Positions 57,161-64,000 of a DNA stretch of 64,000 nucleotides are shown here, in pieces. Numbering within the stretch: position 1 is the first letter of the stretch; every line of letters begins with the position of its first letter. The DNA is from Aeromicrobium chenweiae (GTDB lineage Bacteria > Actinomycetota > Actinomycetes > Propionibacteriales > Nocardioidaceae), in NCBI RefSeq assembly GCF_003065605.1, contig NZ_CP026952.1, forward strand, positions 2,976,001-3,040,000. Direction: 5' to 3'. The notes below the pieces were generated by a model. It ran no database searches. It had not been told where the DNA came from and saw only the letters and a program-made list of their open reading frames with translations. The position numbers and the translations under genes are program-made.

Positions 57161-59005
57161 TCACTCGACGGTGACGGACTTGGCCAGATTGCGCGGCTGG
57201 TCGACGTCGTGGCCCAGCTGGCTGGCGAACTCGGCGGCGAAGATCTGCAGCGGCACCGTGGACACGAGCGGCTGCAGCAGCGTCGGCACCTTCGGCAGCC
57301 GGATCAGGTGGTCGGCGTACGGCACGACGTCCTCGTCACCGTCCTCGGCCAGCACGATCGTGCGGGCGCCGCGGGCGCGGATCTCCTGGATGTTGCTGAC
57401 CGTCTTCTCCTGCAGCTGGTCGCGGCCCTTGGGCGGCACGATCACGAACACCGGCAGGCCCTGCTCGATCACCGCGATCGGACCGTGCTTGAGCTCGCCC
57501 GCGGCGAAGCCCTCGGCGTGGATGTACGCGAGCTCCTTGAGCTTGAGGGCACCCTCCAGGGCGACCGGGTAGCCGACGTGGCGGCCCAGGAAGAGGATCG
57601 AGCGCGATCCCGCGAGCTCGGTCGCGAGCTTGCGCATCTGGTCGCCCTCGTCGAGCATCCGCTGGATGCCGTCGGGGATCCGCCCGATCTCGGCGAGGAT
57701 CCCGTCGATCTCGTCGCCGTACTTCATGCCCTTGACCTGGGCGATGTAGAGCGCGAGGAGGTAGCACGCGACGACCTGGGCGAGGAAGCCCTTGGTGGAC
57801 GCGACCGCGACCTCGGGGCCCGCGTGCGTGTAGATGACCGCGTCGGACTCGCGCGGGATCGTCGAGCCGTTGGTGTTGCAGATCGACAGCACCCGCGCGC
57901 GCTGCTGGCGGGCGTACCGGATCGCCATGAGGGTGTCCATGGTCTCGCCGGACTGGCTGATCGTGACGACCAGCGTGCTCTTGTTGAGGATCGGGTCGCG
58001 GTAGCGGAACTCCGAGGCGAGCTCGACCTCGCAGGGCGTGCGCGTCCAGTGCTCGATCGCGTACTTGGCGACCATCGCGGCGTAGAAGGACGTGCCGCAC
58101 GCGATGACGATGATCTTGTCGACCTCACGCAGCTCGGTGTCGCTGATGCGCATCTCGTCGAGCTGCAGCAGGCCGCCGGGACTGTGCCGCCCCCGCAGGG
58201 TGTCGGCCACGGCGGAGGGCTGCTCGTCGATCTCCTTGAGCATGAACCACTCGAAGCCGCCCTTCTCGGCCGCCGACACGTCCCAGTCGACGTGGTACTC
58301 CTTGGTCTCGGCCGGCCGGCCGTCGAAGTCGGTCACGACGATGTCGTCGGGCGTGATCGTGACGACCTGGTCCTGGCCCAGCTCGACGGCGTTGCGGGTG
58401 TACTCGATGAACGCGGCGACGTCGGAGCCGAGGAAGTTCTCCCCCTCACCCCGACCGACCACGAGCGGTGAGTTGCGGCGGGCGCCGACCACCACGTCGG
58501 GCTGGTCGGCGTCACAGATCACCAGGGTGAACGCACCCTCGAGGCGGCGGCAGACCGCGCGCACCGCGTCGGACAGGTCCGCAGTGCGCTCGAGCTCGTC
58601 GTGCAGCAGGTGGGCGACGACCTCGGTGTCGGTCTCGGAGAGCATCTCGTGGCCGCGTGCCTCCAGCTCGTTGCGCAGGGACGCGAAGTTCTCGATGATG
58701 CCGTTGTGGACGACCGCGACCCGCCCGGTGGCGTCGAGGTGCGGGTGGGCGTTGACGTCGTTGGGCGCGCCGTGGGTGGCCCACCGGGTGTGCCCGATGC
58801 CCGTGTGCGCGACCGGCAGCGGGTGCGCCGCGAGCTCGGCGTCGAGGTTGACGAGCTTGCCCGCCTTCTTGGCCGAGAGGATCTCTCCCTCGTGCACGAG
58901 GGCGACACCTCCCGAGTCATATCCCCGGTACTCCAGGCGTCGCAGGCCCCCCATGACCACGTCAAGAGCGGACCGCTGACCGACGTACCCGACAATTCCA
59001 CACAT
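57161..59005 (-). CDS. glmS: Glutamine-fructose-6-phosphate aminotransferase GlmS
   Basis: The 614-residue protein starts [13 protein letters not shown] with Cys2 as the N-terminal nucleophile after Met removal, followed by the glutaminase domain ([21 protein letters not shown]) and two SIS domains ([32 protein letters not shown]), ending [12 protein letters not shown]. It makes glucosamine-6-phosphate for peptidoglycan and other amino sugars. The ATG at 59005 is fixed by the required N-terminal Cys. No glmS ribozyme is visible in the 75-bp leader. Confidence 0.98.
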   Translation of the reverse strand: MCGIVGYVGQRSALDVVMGGLRRLEYRGYDSGGVALVHEGEILSAKKAGKLVNLDAELAAHPLPVAHTGIGHTRWATHGAPNDVNAHPHLDATGRVAVVHNGIIENFASLRNELEARGHEMLSETDTEVVAHLLHDELERTADLSDAVRAVCRRLEGAFTLVICDADQPDVVVGARRNSPLVVGRGEGENFLGSDVAAFIEYTRNAVELGQDQVVTITPDDIVVTDFDGRPAETKEYHVDWDVSAAEKGGFEWFMLKEIDEQPSAVADTLRGRHSPGGLLQLDEMRISDTELREVDKIIVIACGTSFYAAMVAKYAIEHWTRTPCEVELASEFRYRDPILNKSTLVVTISQSGETMDTLMAIRYARQQRARVLSICNTNGSTIPRESDAVIYTHAGPEVAVASTKGFLAQVVACYLLALYIAQVKGMKYGDEIDGILAEIGRIPDGIQRMLDEGDQMRKLATELAGSRSILFLGRHVGYPVALEGALKLKELAYIHAEGFAAGELKHGPIAVIEQGLPVFVIVPPKGRDQLQEKTVSNIQEIRARGARTIVLAEDGDEDVVPYADHLIRLPKVPTLLQPLVSTVPLQIFAAEFASQLGHDVDQPRNLAKSVTVE

Positions 59006-59080
59006 GTGTCCAGAGTAGCGAGTGCGGCCCACCGGGGACCGAGTGCAGCGCCGAAACCGGCCACGGGCCAGAATGGCCGC

Positions 59081-60022
59081 ATGACGCGCGACCAGTCACC
59101 GTACGTGGAGCTCGAGCGGGCCGCGTGGGCCGCGCTCGCCGGTGACGCGCCCCAGCCGCTCAAGCCCGATGAGATCGAGCGGGTGCGTGGCCTCGGTGAC
59201 GAGCTCGACCTCGAGGAGGTCCGACAGGTCTACCTGCCAATGACCCAGCTCATCAGCATGCGCGTCCGCCTCGCGGGGGCCCTGTACGAGGCGACCGAGG
59301 AGTTCCTGCACGCCCCGCAGTCCCGGCGCACCCCGTTCGTGATCGGCATCGCCGGCTCGGTCGCGGTCGGCAAGTCCACGACCGCCCGCCTGCTGCGCGA
59401 GCTGCTGGCCCAGTCCCCCGACCACCCGGTCGTGGAGCTGGTGACCACCGACGGCTTCCTGTTCCCCAACGCCGAGCTCGAGCGCCGCGGGCTGCTCGAC
59501 CGCAAGGGCTTCCCCGAGTCGTACGACCGCAAGGCCCTGCTGCGCTTCGTCATGGAGGTCAAGTCCGGCGTGGAGGTGGTGACCGCCCCGGTCTACTCGC
59601 ACCTGACGTACGACCGCACCGACGAGGTCGTGACCGTCAAGGCACCCGACATCGTGATCGTCGAGGGTCTCAACGTCCTCGCGCCCGCGCGTCCGCGCGG
59701 CGACGGGTCGCCGGGGCTCGCGGTGAGCGACTTCTTCGACTTCTCGATCTACGTCGACGCCTCCGGCAAGGACCTGCGCCAGTGGTACATCGACCGGTTC
59801 CTCACGCTGCGCAAGACCGCGTTCGCCGATCCCGCGTCGTACTTCCACCGCTACAGCTCCTTCACCGACGAGCAGGCGATCCAGCGGGCGAGCGAGCTGT
59901 GGGACACGATCAACTACCCCAACCTCAAGGAGAACATCGCCACGACGCGTGGCCGGGCCTCCTTGGTGCTGCGCAAGGGACCGGACCACGCCGTCGACTG
60001 GGTCCGGCTCCGCAAGATCTGA
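59081..60022 (+). CDS. coaA: Type I pantothenate kinase CoaA
   Basis: The 313-residue enzyme has Walker [15 protein letters not shown] around residue 95, [28 protein letters not shown] and the coenzyme-pocket region [10 protein letters not shown]. It phosphorylates pantothenate, the first step of CoA synthesis. It is divergent from glmS and convergent with a GNAT gene, with 16 bp between the stops. Confidence 0.97.
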   Translation: MTRDQSPYVELERAAWAALAGDAPQPLKPDEIERVRGLGDELDLEEVRQVYLPMTQLISMRVRLAGALYEATEEFLHAPQSRRTPFVIGIAGSVAVGKSTTARLLRELLAQSPDHPVVELVTTDGFLFPNAELERRGLLDRKGFPESYDRKALLRFVMEVKSGVEVVTAPVYSHLTYDRTDEVVTVKAPDIVIVEGLNVLAPARPRGDGSPGLAVSDFFDFSIYVDASGKDLRQWYIDRFLTLRKTAFADPASYFHRYSSFTDEQAIQRASELWDTINYPNLKENIATTRGRASLVLRKGPDHAVDWVRLRKI

Positions 60023-60038
60023 GCACCCCCGCCGGCCG

Positions 60039-61007
60039 TCACATCGCCCGCACGTACTCCCCGGCCCAGGCGGTCTGCCGGAACCCGAGCCGCTCGTTCA
60101 CGGCGATCATGTGGGTGTTGCTGGCGGCGTTCCACGTCGTGATGCGCCGGCGCCCCGCGAGCAGGTCCGCCGCGGCATGCATCGTGTGGACCTTGAGCGC
60201 CAGACCCAGCCCGTGACCTCGGTGAGCCGGACGGACGAGCGTGTCCCACTGATAGACCTCGAAGCCCTCCCCCGGAAAGGCCAGCTGGGTGTGGCCGGCC
60301 AGCTCACCGCCGGCGGAGCGGGCGACCGTCACCTGCATCACGCGACCGACCCGGGCCAGATCGGCCTCGTCCTTGCGGACCCGTGCGGCGTCCCAGTGCT
60401 CGTTCTCCAGACCGGTCTCCCCGCTGGGCGCCTCGGCATTGAGGATGCGACGCAGGTCCGCGTACTCGTCGAGCCACTCGTCCGGGCACGGGCCGCGCCA
60501 CGTCTCGAGGGTGTAGGCCGGGTCGAGCTCCACCGGCGGCACCTCGGCCGGCAGCGTCAGCTCCCGCACCGCGTCCATCATGTCGAGCGAGAACCCGCGT
60601 GCCTCCGCGAAGGCACGCCCCGCATCCGTCTCCCGGTCGACCGCCCACACCGCCTCACCGAAGGCGATCGTGCGACCGCCTCGTCGACCGATGTCGACGA
60701 GGGCGTCGAGCACCGCCGAGCCATGGCCGCGGCGACGCTGCTCAGGGGGCACGAACACCTCCACGAAGGCGACCGCGGTGTTGTCCTGCAACGCCATCAC
60801 GATCGTGCCGCCCGCGACGGCGACCCCATCGACGTCGCGAGCGACGACGGCCACCTTGGTGCTGTAGTCGTCATCGATGAGGTTGACGCGCTTCTCGATC
60901 GCGAGGTACGGACCGTCGAAGGCCCGCGTGTGCGCGCGTGCGTAGAGGTCGTAGAGCTGCGTGAACGCGTCGTCGTCGGCCACGTCGACGTGCTGGACCT
61001 CGAGCAT
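60039..61007 (-). CDS. Tandem-GNAT protein (mycothiol synthase-like fold)
   Basis: The 322-residue protein has two GNAT-like domains: an N-terminal one with FVPPEQRRRGHGSAVLDALVDIGRRGG and a C-terminal one with LVRPAHRGHGLGLALKVHTMHAAADLLAGRRRITTWNAASNTHMIAVNERLGFRQT. MshD-type mycothiol synthases share this architecture, but this is not enough to name it; a resistance or metabolite acetyltransferase is equally possible. It is 9 bp upstream of the FHA-HTH gene's stop, on the same strand. Confidence 0.88.
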   Translation of the reverse strand: MLEVQHVDVADDDAFTQLYDLYARAHTRAFDGPYLAIEKRVNLIDDDYSTKVAVVARDVDGVAVAGGTIVMALQDNTAVAFVEVFVPPEQRRRGHGSAVLDALVDIGRRGGRTIAFGEAVWAVDRETDAGRAFAEARGFSLDMMDAVRELTLPAEVPPVELDPAYTLETWRGPCPDEWLDEYADLRRILNAEAPSGETGLENEHWDAARVRKDEADLARVGRVMQVTVARSAGGELAGHTQLAFPGEGFEVYQWDTLVRPAHRGHGLGLALKVHTMHAAADLLAGRRRITTWNAASNTHMIAVNERLGFRQTAWAGEYVRAM

Positions 61008-61016
61008 CCCCCGACC

Positions 61017-61757
61017 CTACGACACGTCGGGCGGCGCGGACGCCGCTCGCTCCTGACCGGCGTCCGGAGCCGACAGGTCCAGGAGCGGGAGGTGCTCGGC
61101 CCGGACGATGCCGGCGGACACGGCGTACTCCACCAGGCGGGACCGGCGCGAGGTGGCGAGCTGTCCTGCCCCGCCGTGCAGTCCCTTCACGCCGTTCCTA
61201 GCGAACTTCTCGCAGACGTTGTCGAGCTTGCGGTTGAAGGTCGTGATCGGCACCCCGAGACGTTCGGCCGCGGCCGCGTTGGTGGGAACCTCACCCGGCC
61301 CGGCTCCCCTGCGACGGAGGACCGGCTCGGCCAGTGCCAGCACCAGCCGCAGCTGGGAGGGGGTCAGTTCGACAGCACCCAGCGTCGCGTCACCGGACTC
61401 CTCGGGCGTCGAGGGAGTCCCGGAGTACACCGGCTCGTCGCAGACGATGGTGATCTCGTAGACCGTGTCGCCTGCGGTGAACACGATCGCCTGGCTCGCC
61501 ATGACCACCGGGAGCCGCGACCCCGGACCGATCCAGGACTGCAGCGTCCCCGCGTCACCACTGACCGTGACGGACAGCCGCGTCCCGACGTTGACGATCC
61601 ACCAGAAGCCGGCGTCGTGGCGCAGCTCCACGACCCGCCGGTGGAGGTAGGGATTGTCCTCGTCGACCACCAGGTCGCCCTCACGACCGATCGTGAAGAC
61701 CTCGTCGGGCCCGACGACGAGCTCCTCGCCACAGAACTCGACGGTCAGCGTGCTCAC
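61017..61757 (-). CDS. FHA domain protein with C-terminal HTH
   Basis: The 246-residue protein has an FHA domain (residues ~1-110: FTIGREGDLVVDEDNPYLHRRVVELRHDAGFWWIVNVGTRLSV), a phosphothreonine-binding module, and a C-terminal winged/helical HTH (LTPSQLRLVLALAEPVLRRRG ... TNAAAAERLGVPITTFNRKLDNVCEKFARNGVKGL). GTG 61757 has GGAGGT upstream. It probably links Ser/Thr kinase signalling to DNA binding. The kinase gene 1.5 kb away is a plausible partner. Confidence 0.85.
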   Translation of the reverse strand: MSTLTVEFCGEELVVGPDEVFTIGREGDLVVDEDNPYLHRRVVELRHDAGFWWIVNVGTRLSVTVSGDAGTLQSWIGPGSRLPVVMASQAIVFTAGDTVYEITIVCDEPVYSGTPSTPEESGDATLGAVELTPSQLRLVLALAEPVLRRRGAGPGEVPTNAAAAERLGVPITTFNRKLDNVCEKFARNGVKGLHGGAGQLATSRRSRLVEYAVSAGIVRAEHLPLLDLSAPDAGQERAASAPPDVS

Positions 61758-61830
61758 AGGGCCACCTCCGGCTCGACGTGCATCACGCCCATGGTGCCGT
61801 GTCGTCCACCCGTCGCGCTCGTCCAGGTGG

Positions 61831-63111
61831 TCAGCGCACCATCGCCCGGACGGTCCGGTGAGCATCTGCCGTGCTGGACGTCCCGGCGTAGTCGACGTGG
61901 AAGGTGCGGTGGCCCCTCGGCACCACGCCGGTCAGCGTCACGATGCCGACTCCCCGCTTCAGGGTCACGGTGCGGCTGACGTCCTTCCGCGAGATCGTGA
62001 CCTTCCCGCTGGGGTGGTGGCCGGTGGCGCTGCGCGTCACCTCGACCCGGAACGTGATCTTGCCGGCGGTGGTGCTGCGCCGGGTCGACACGGCCAGCTC
62101 GGCATTCGACTTGAGCGCGGTGGTCAGCCCGTTGACCGTCGCGCCCTCGCCCAGCGAGAACACCCGGGCGCCGGTGCTGCCGGGGGCGGTGTACCACTGG
62201 TCCGCCCAGGTCCCGGACGGGTCCTCGACCCTCAGCCGCACCGCGCTGGGCGCGTCCACTGGGAGGTCGTACCGCCCTGACGACCGGGTGCTGGCGGCGC
62301 CTGCGTCACGGTCCTGGTTCACCACAGCCCTGACGACGATCCCGCGCAGCGGCTCGCCGCTCGCGGTGGTCACGGTGCCCCGGACGTGCGCGCGCAGGTG
62401 ATCGAGCTGCTGGGCCCCTGCTGTGGTGGTGGCGCCCTCGCGCACGGTCAGCGGTGTCGCCTGATCGACGGTGAGGGCCTCGTCATGGCACTCGTCGCGG
62501 AACGTCGTGGACGTGTCGTGGTAGCAGACGGTGTACGTGCCCGCCGGGAGTCCCCGGAAGCGGTAGGTCCCGGTCGCGTCGACCGCCCGGTCGGGGTCGT
62601 ACCTGCTCATCTGGAGGTTCTCGATCAGGCTGCTGTCGGGCCCGTCGACGATGTTCGCCCGGATCGACGTGGGTGACGCGCCGTCGGCCCGGCTGACACG
62701 ACCTACGAGGGTCGCGGCCGGCTTCAGCGTCACGTTGCGGGTGACCGTGCGTGACGTGTTCCCCATGAACTGTCGATAGGCCGACACGGCGCGCTTCTTC
62801 GGGTCCTGCACGACGACGTGGTCGTACCACCACGTCGTGTGGCTGCCCGCCGGACGGGTGAGCGAGTACCGCCCTGCACTGTTGGTCGTGACCGTCTTGT
62901 ACTTCCCGAACACATCGCCGCTGTCGCCGTCGCGAAGCACCAGGGTCACCCTGGCCCCGGCCAACGGCACGCCGGCGATGGTGACCGTGCCCTTCACGGT
63001 GCCGGCCGGGACGGTGCGCGCGTCCGCCGGTGCCACGAGCAGGCCCGCGCCCAGGACCGCTGCGGCCACGAGCCCCACGAGCAGGCGGACGGTGCGGCGG
63101 TGCTGGGTCAT
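61831..63111 (-). CDS. Secreted protein with repeated beta-sandwich domains
   Basis: The 426-residue protein has a signal peptide (LLVGLVAAAVLGAGLLVAPADA) and three or four carboxypeptidase-regulatory/Ig-like units (VKGTVTIAGVPLAGARVTLVL; AGRYSLTRPAG; LVGRVSRADG; GTYRFRGLPAGTYTVCYHD; VRGTVTTASGEPLRG), ending with a different Ig-like domain (GKVTISRKDVSRTVTLKRGVGIVTLTG). ATG 63111 is preceded by GGAGGAAC. It probably acts on the cell surface or in the medium. No catalytic motif is visible. Confidence 0.85.
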   Translation of the reverse strand: MTQHRRTVRLLVGLVAAAVLGAGLLVAPADARTVPAGTVKGTVTIAGVPLAGARVTLVLRDGDSGDVFGKYKTVTTNSAGRYSLTRPAGSHTTWWYDHVVVQDPKKRAVSAYRQFMGNTSRTVTRNVTLKPAATLVGRVSRADGASPTSIRANIVDGPDSSLIENLQMSRYDPDRAVDATGTYRFRGLPAGTYTVCYHDTSTTFRDECHDEALTVDQATPLTVREGATTTAGAQQLDHLRAHVRGTVTTASGEPLRGIVVRAVVNQDRDAGAASTRSSGRYDLPVDAPSAVRLRVEDPSGTWADQWYTAPGSTGARVFSLGEGATVNGLTTALKSNAELAVSTRRSTTAGKITFRVEVTRSATGHHPSGKVTISRKDVSRTVTLKRGVGIVTLTGVVPRGHRTFHVDYAGTSSTADAHRTVRAMVR

Positions 63112-63306
63112 GATGTTCCTCCGAGATCTGGTGCCGACGTGCCTCACGCTCGACGCTAGGCGGCGTCCGTCCCGGCGTCGATGGGGAGAGGTTCCCTCCG
63201 CCTCGCGGCCTGACGAGCCTTCAGGACCGGGGGCCGTCGGTTAGGGTGGATCGCACCCCGGCGCCCAGCGCGCCAGCCAGCTCGCTCGCTCCCAGGAGAC
63301 GGACCC

Positions 63307-64000
63307 GTGCCAGCACGTTCCCTCCCACCCCCTGAGCTGGACGGCTTCACCTTCGTCCGGCTCATCGGCCACGGCGGCTTCGCCGACGTGTACCTGTACC
63401 GCCAGGCCGTCCCGGCGCGTGATGTCGCGGTCAAGGTGATGCACCCGTTCGCCGGCGCGGACACCGAGTTCTTCCATGCCGAGGCGAACGTCATGGCCCA
63501 GCTGTCCGGGCACCCGTCGATCGTCCCGATCTTCCAGGCCGACGTCGCCGCGGACGGACGGCCGTACATCGTGATGGAGTACTGCCCCGCCCCCAGTCTC
63601 GGGGAGCGCTACCGGACCGAGCAGATCCCGCTGCCGGACGTCCTCGAGATCGGCATCAAGGTCTCGGCCGCGGTCGAGACCGCCCACCGGGCCGGCATCC
63701 TGCACCGTGACATCAAGCCCCACAACATCCTGACCAACGCCTACGGAGCGCCGTTGTTGACGGACTTCGGGATCGCTGCGGCCACCGACGACCCCGAGAC
63801 CGTGGAGACGACACTGTCGGTCCCGTGGGCGCCGCCCGAGGCCTTCCGCGGCGCGACCGTCAGGGACGTGCGCAGTGATGTGTACTCACTGGGGGCCACG
63901 GTCTACAGCCTGCTCGCCGGCCGGTCGCCCTACCAGCGCGACGACCGGACGAACGACCCCATCGCGATGGGCATCCGCATCTCGACGGAACCGCTGCGTC
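63307..64000 (+). CDS. Ser/Thr protein kinase, 3'-truncated by window edge
   Basis: The first 231 residues are in the window. They show a eukaryotic-type kinase: Gly-rich loop IGHGGFADVYLYRQA, VAVKVM (ATP-binding Lys), HRDIKPHN catalytic loop, DFG and a WAPPEAF activation-end motif (usual APE position). GTG 63307 is preceded by AGGAGA. It is divergent from a secreted repeat protein and near an FHA-HTH gene, a likely substrate. Whether it has a membrane segment and sensor domain lies beyond the window. Confidence 0.93.
   Translation, partial: MPARSLPPPELDGFTFVRLIGHGGFADVYLYRQAVPARDVAVKVMHPFAGADTEFFHAEANVMAQLSGHPSIVPIFQADVAADGRPYIVMEYCPAPSLGERYRTEQIPLPDVLEIGIKVSAAVETAHRAGILHRDIKPHNILTNAYGAPLLTDFGIAAATDDPETVETTLSVPWAPPEAFRGATVRDVRSDVYSLGATVYSLLAGRSPYQRDDRTNDPIAMGIRISTEPLR

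Overview
The window is very GC-rich, densely coded actinobacterial chromosome. The gene set (guaB/guaB3 pair, SARP/AfsR regulator, mycothiol-type DinB protein, IdeR-like iron boxes, a 6C-type small RNA) and protein sequences suggest a member of the Propionibacteriales/Nocardioidaceae, possibly Aeromicrobium- or Nocardioides-like; the genus is inference. The minus-strand backbone guaA - GMC oxidoreductase - guaB3 - guaB - groEL/groES - tsaD - rimI - tsaB - tsaE - alr - nnr - acpS - glmS follows the gene order of the Mycobacterium tuberculosis Rv3396c-Rv3436c region as I remember it, so most of the window is conserved core interrupted by accessory insertions. I see no tRNA, rRNA, IS element, prophage or CRISPR array, and no gene-free stretch longer than about 250 bp.

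Layout. 0-7.4 kb: a truncated M14 peptidase with an apparent frameshift, a large SARP/AfsR-type ATPase regulator with 21-bp-spaced repeats upstream, and an envelope-stress module (PspC-fused histidine kinase, NarL-type response regulator, PspC/LiaF-like protein, two small membrane proteins). 7.4-17.2 kb: glycerophosphodiesterase, gamma-glutamyltransferase, NhaA with a structured leader, GH15 glycosidase, G6PDH, a membrane-anchored protein, an SDR and its divergent XRE regulator. 17.2-23.4 kb: guaA, a 6C-like small RNA, then an accessory cluster of a secreted protein-arginine deiminase, an HTH-only IclR-type protein and an APC permease. 23.5-29.9 kb: GMC oxidoreductase, FUSC-type membrane protein, iron-regulated efeOB.

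29.9-39.1 kb: guaB - NYN protein - guaB3 - GNAT; TetR; iron-siderophore binding lipoprotein under an iron box; RNB ribonuclease; groES-groEL under CIRCE. 39.1-48.8 kb: MFS exporter with a C-terminal winged helix, SAM methyltransferase, pxpABC 5-oxoprolinase operon, NagZ-like GH3, tsaD, and a TetR/DUF981 divergent pair around a perfect palindrome. 48.8-50.7 kb: small genes separated by four copies of a 46-bp palindromic repeat. 50.7-59 kb: an operon of rimI, tsaB, a GNAT-tsaE fusion, an alpha/beta hydrolase, alr, nnr, acpS and glmS. 59-64 kb: coaA, a double GNAT, an FHA-HTH protein, a secreted repeat protein and a Ser/Thr kinase cut by the window end.

Functionally the core provides guanine nucleotide synthesis, chaperonins, t6A tRNA modification (tsaB, tsaD, tsaE), cell-wall precursor synthesis (glmS, alr) and CoA/ACP activation. 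Accessory parts are envelope signalling, iron uptake and the arginine-deiminase cluster, which I consider the best candidate for an undescribed system.
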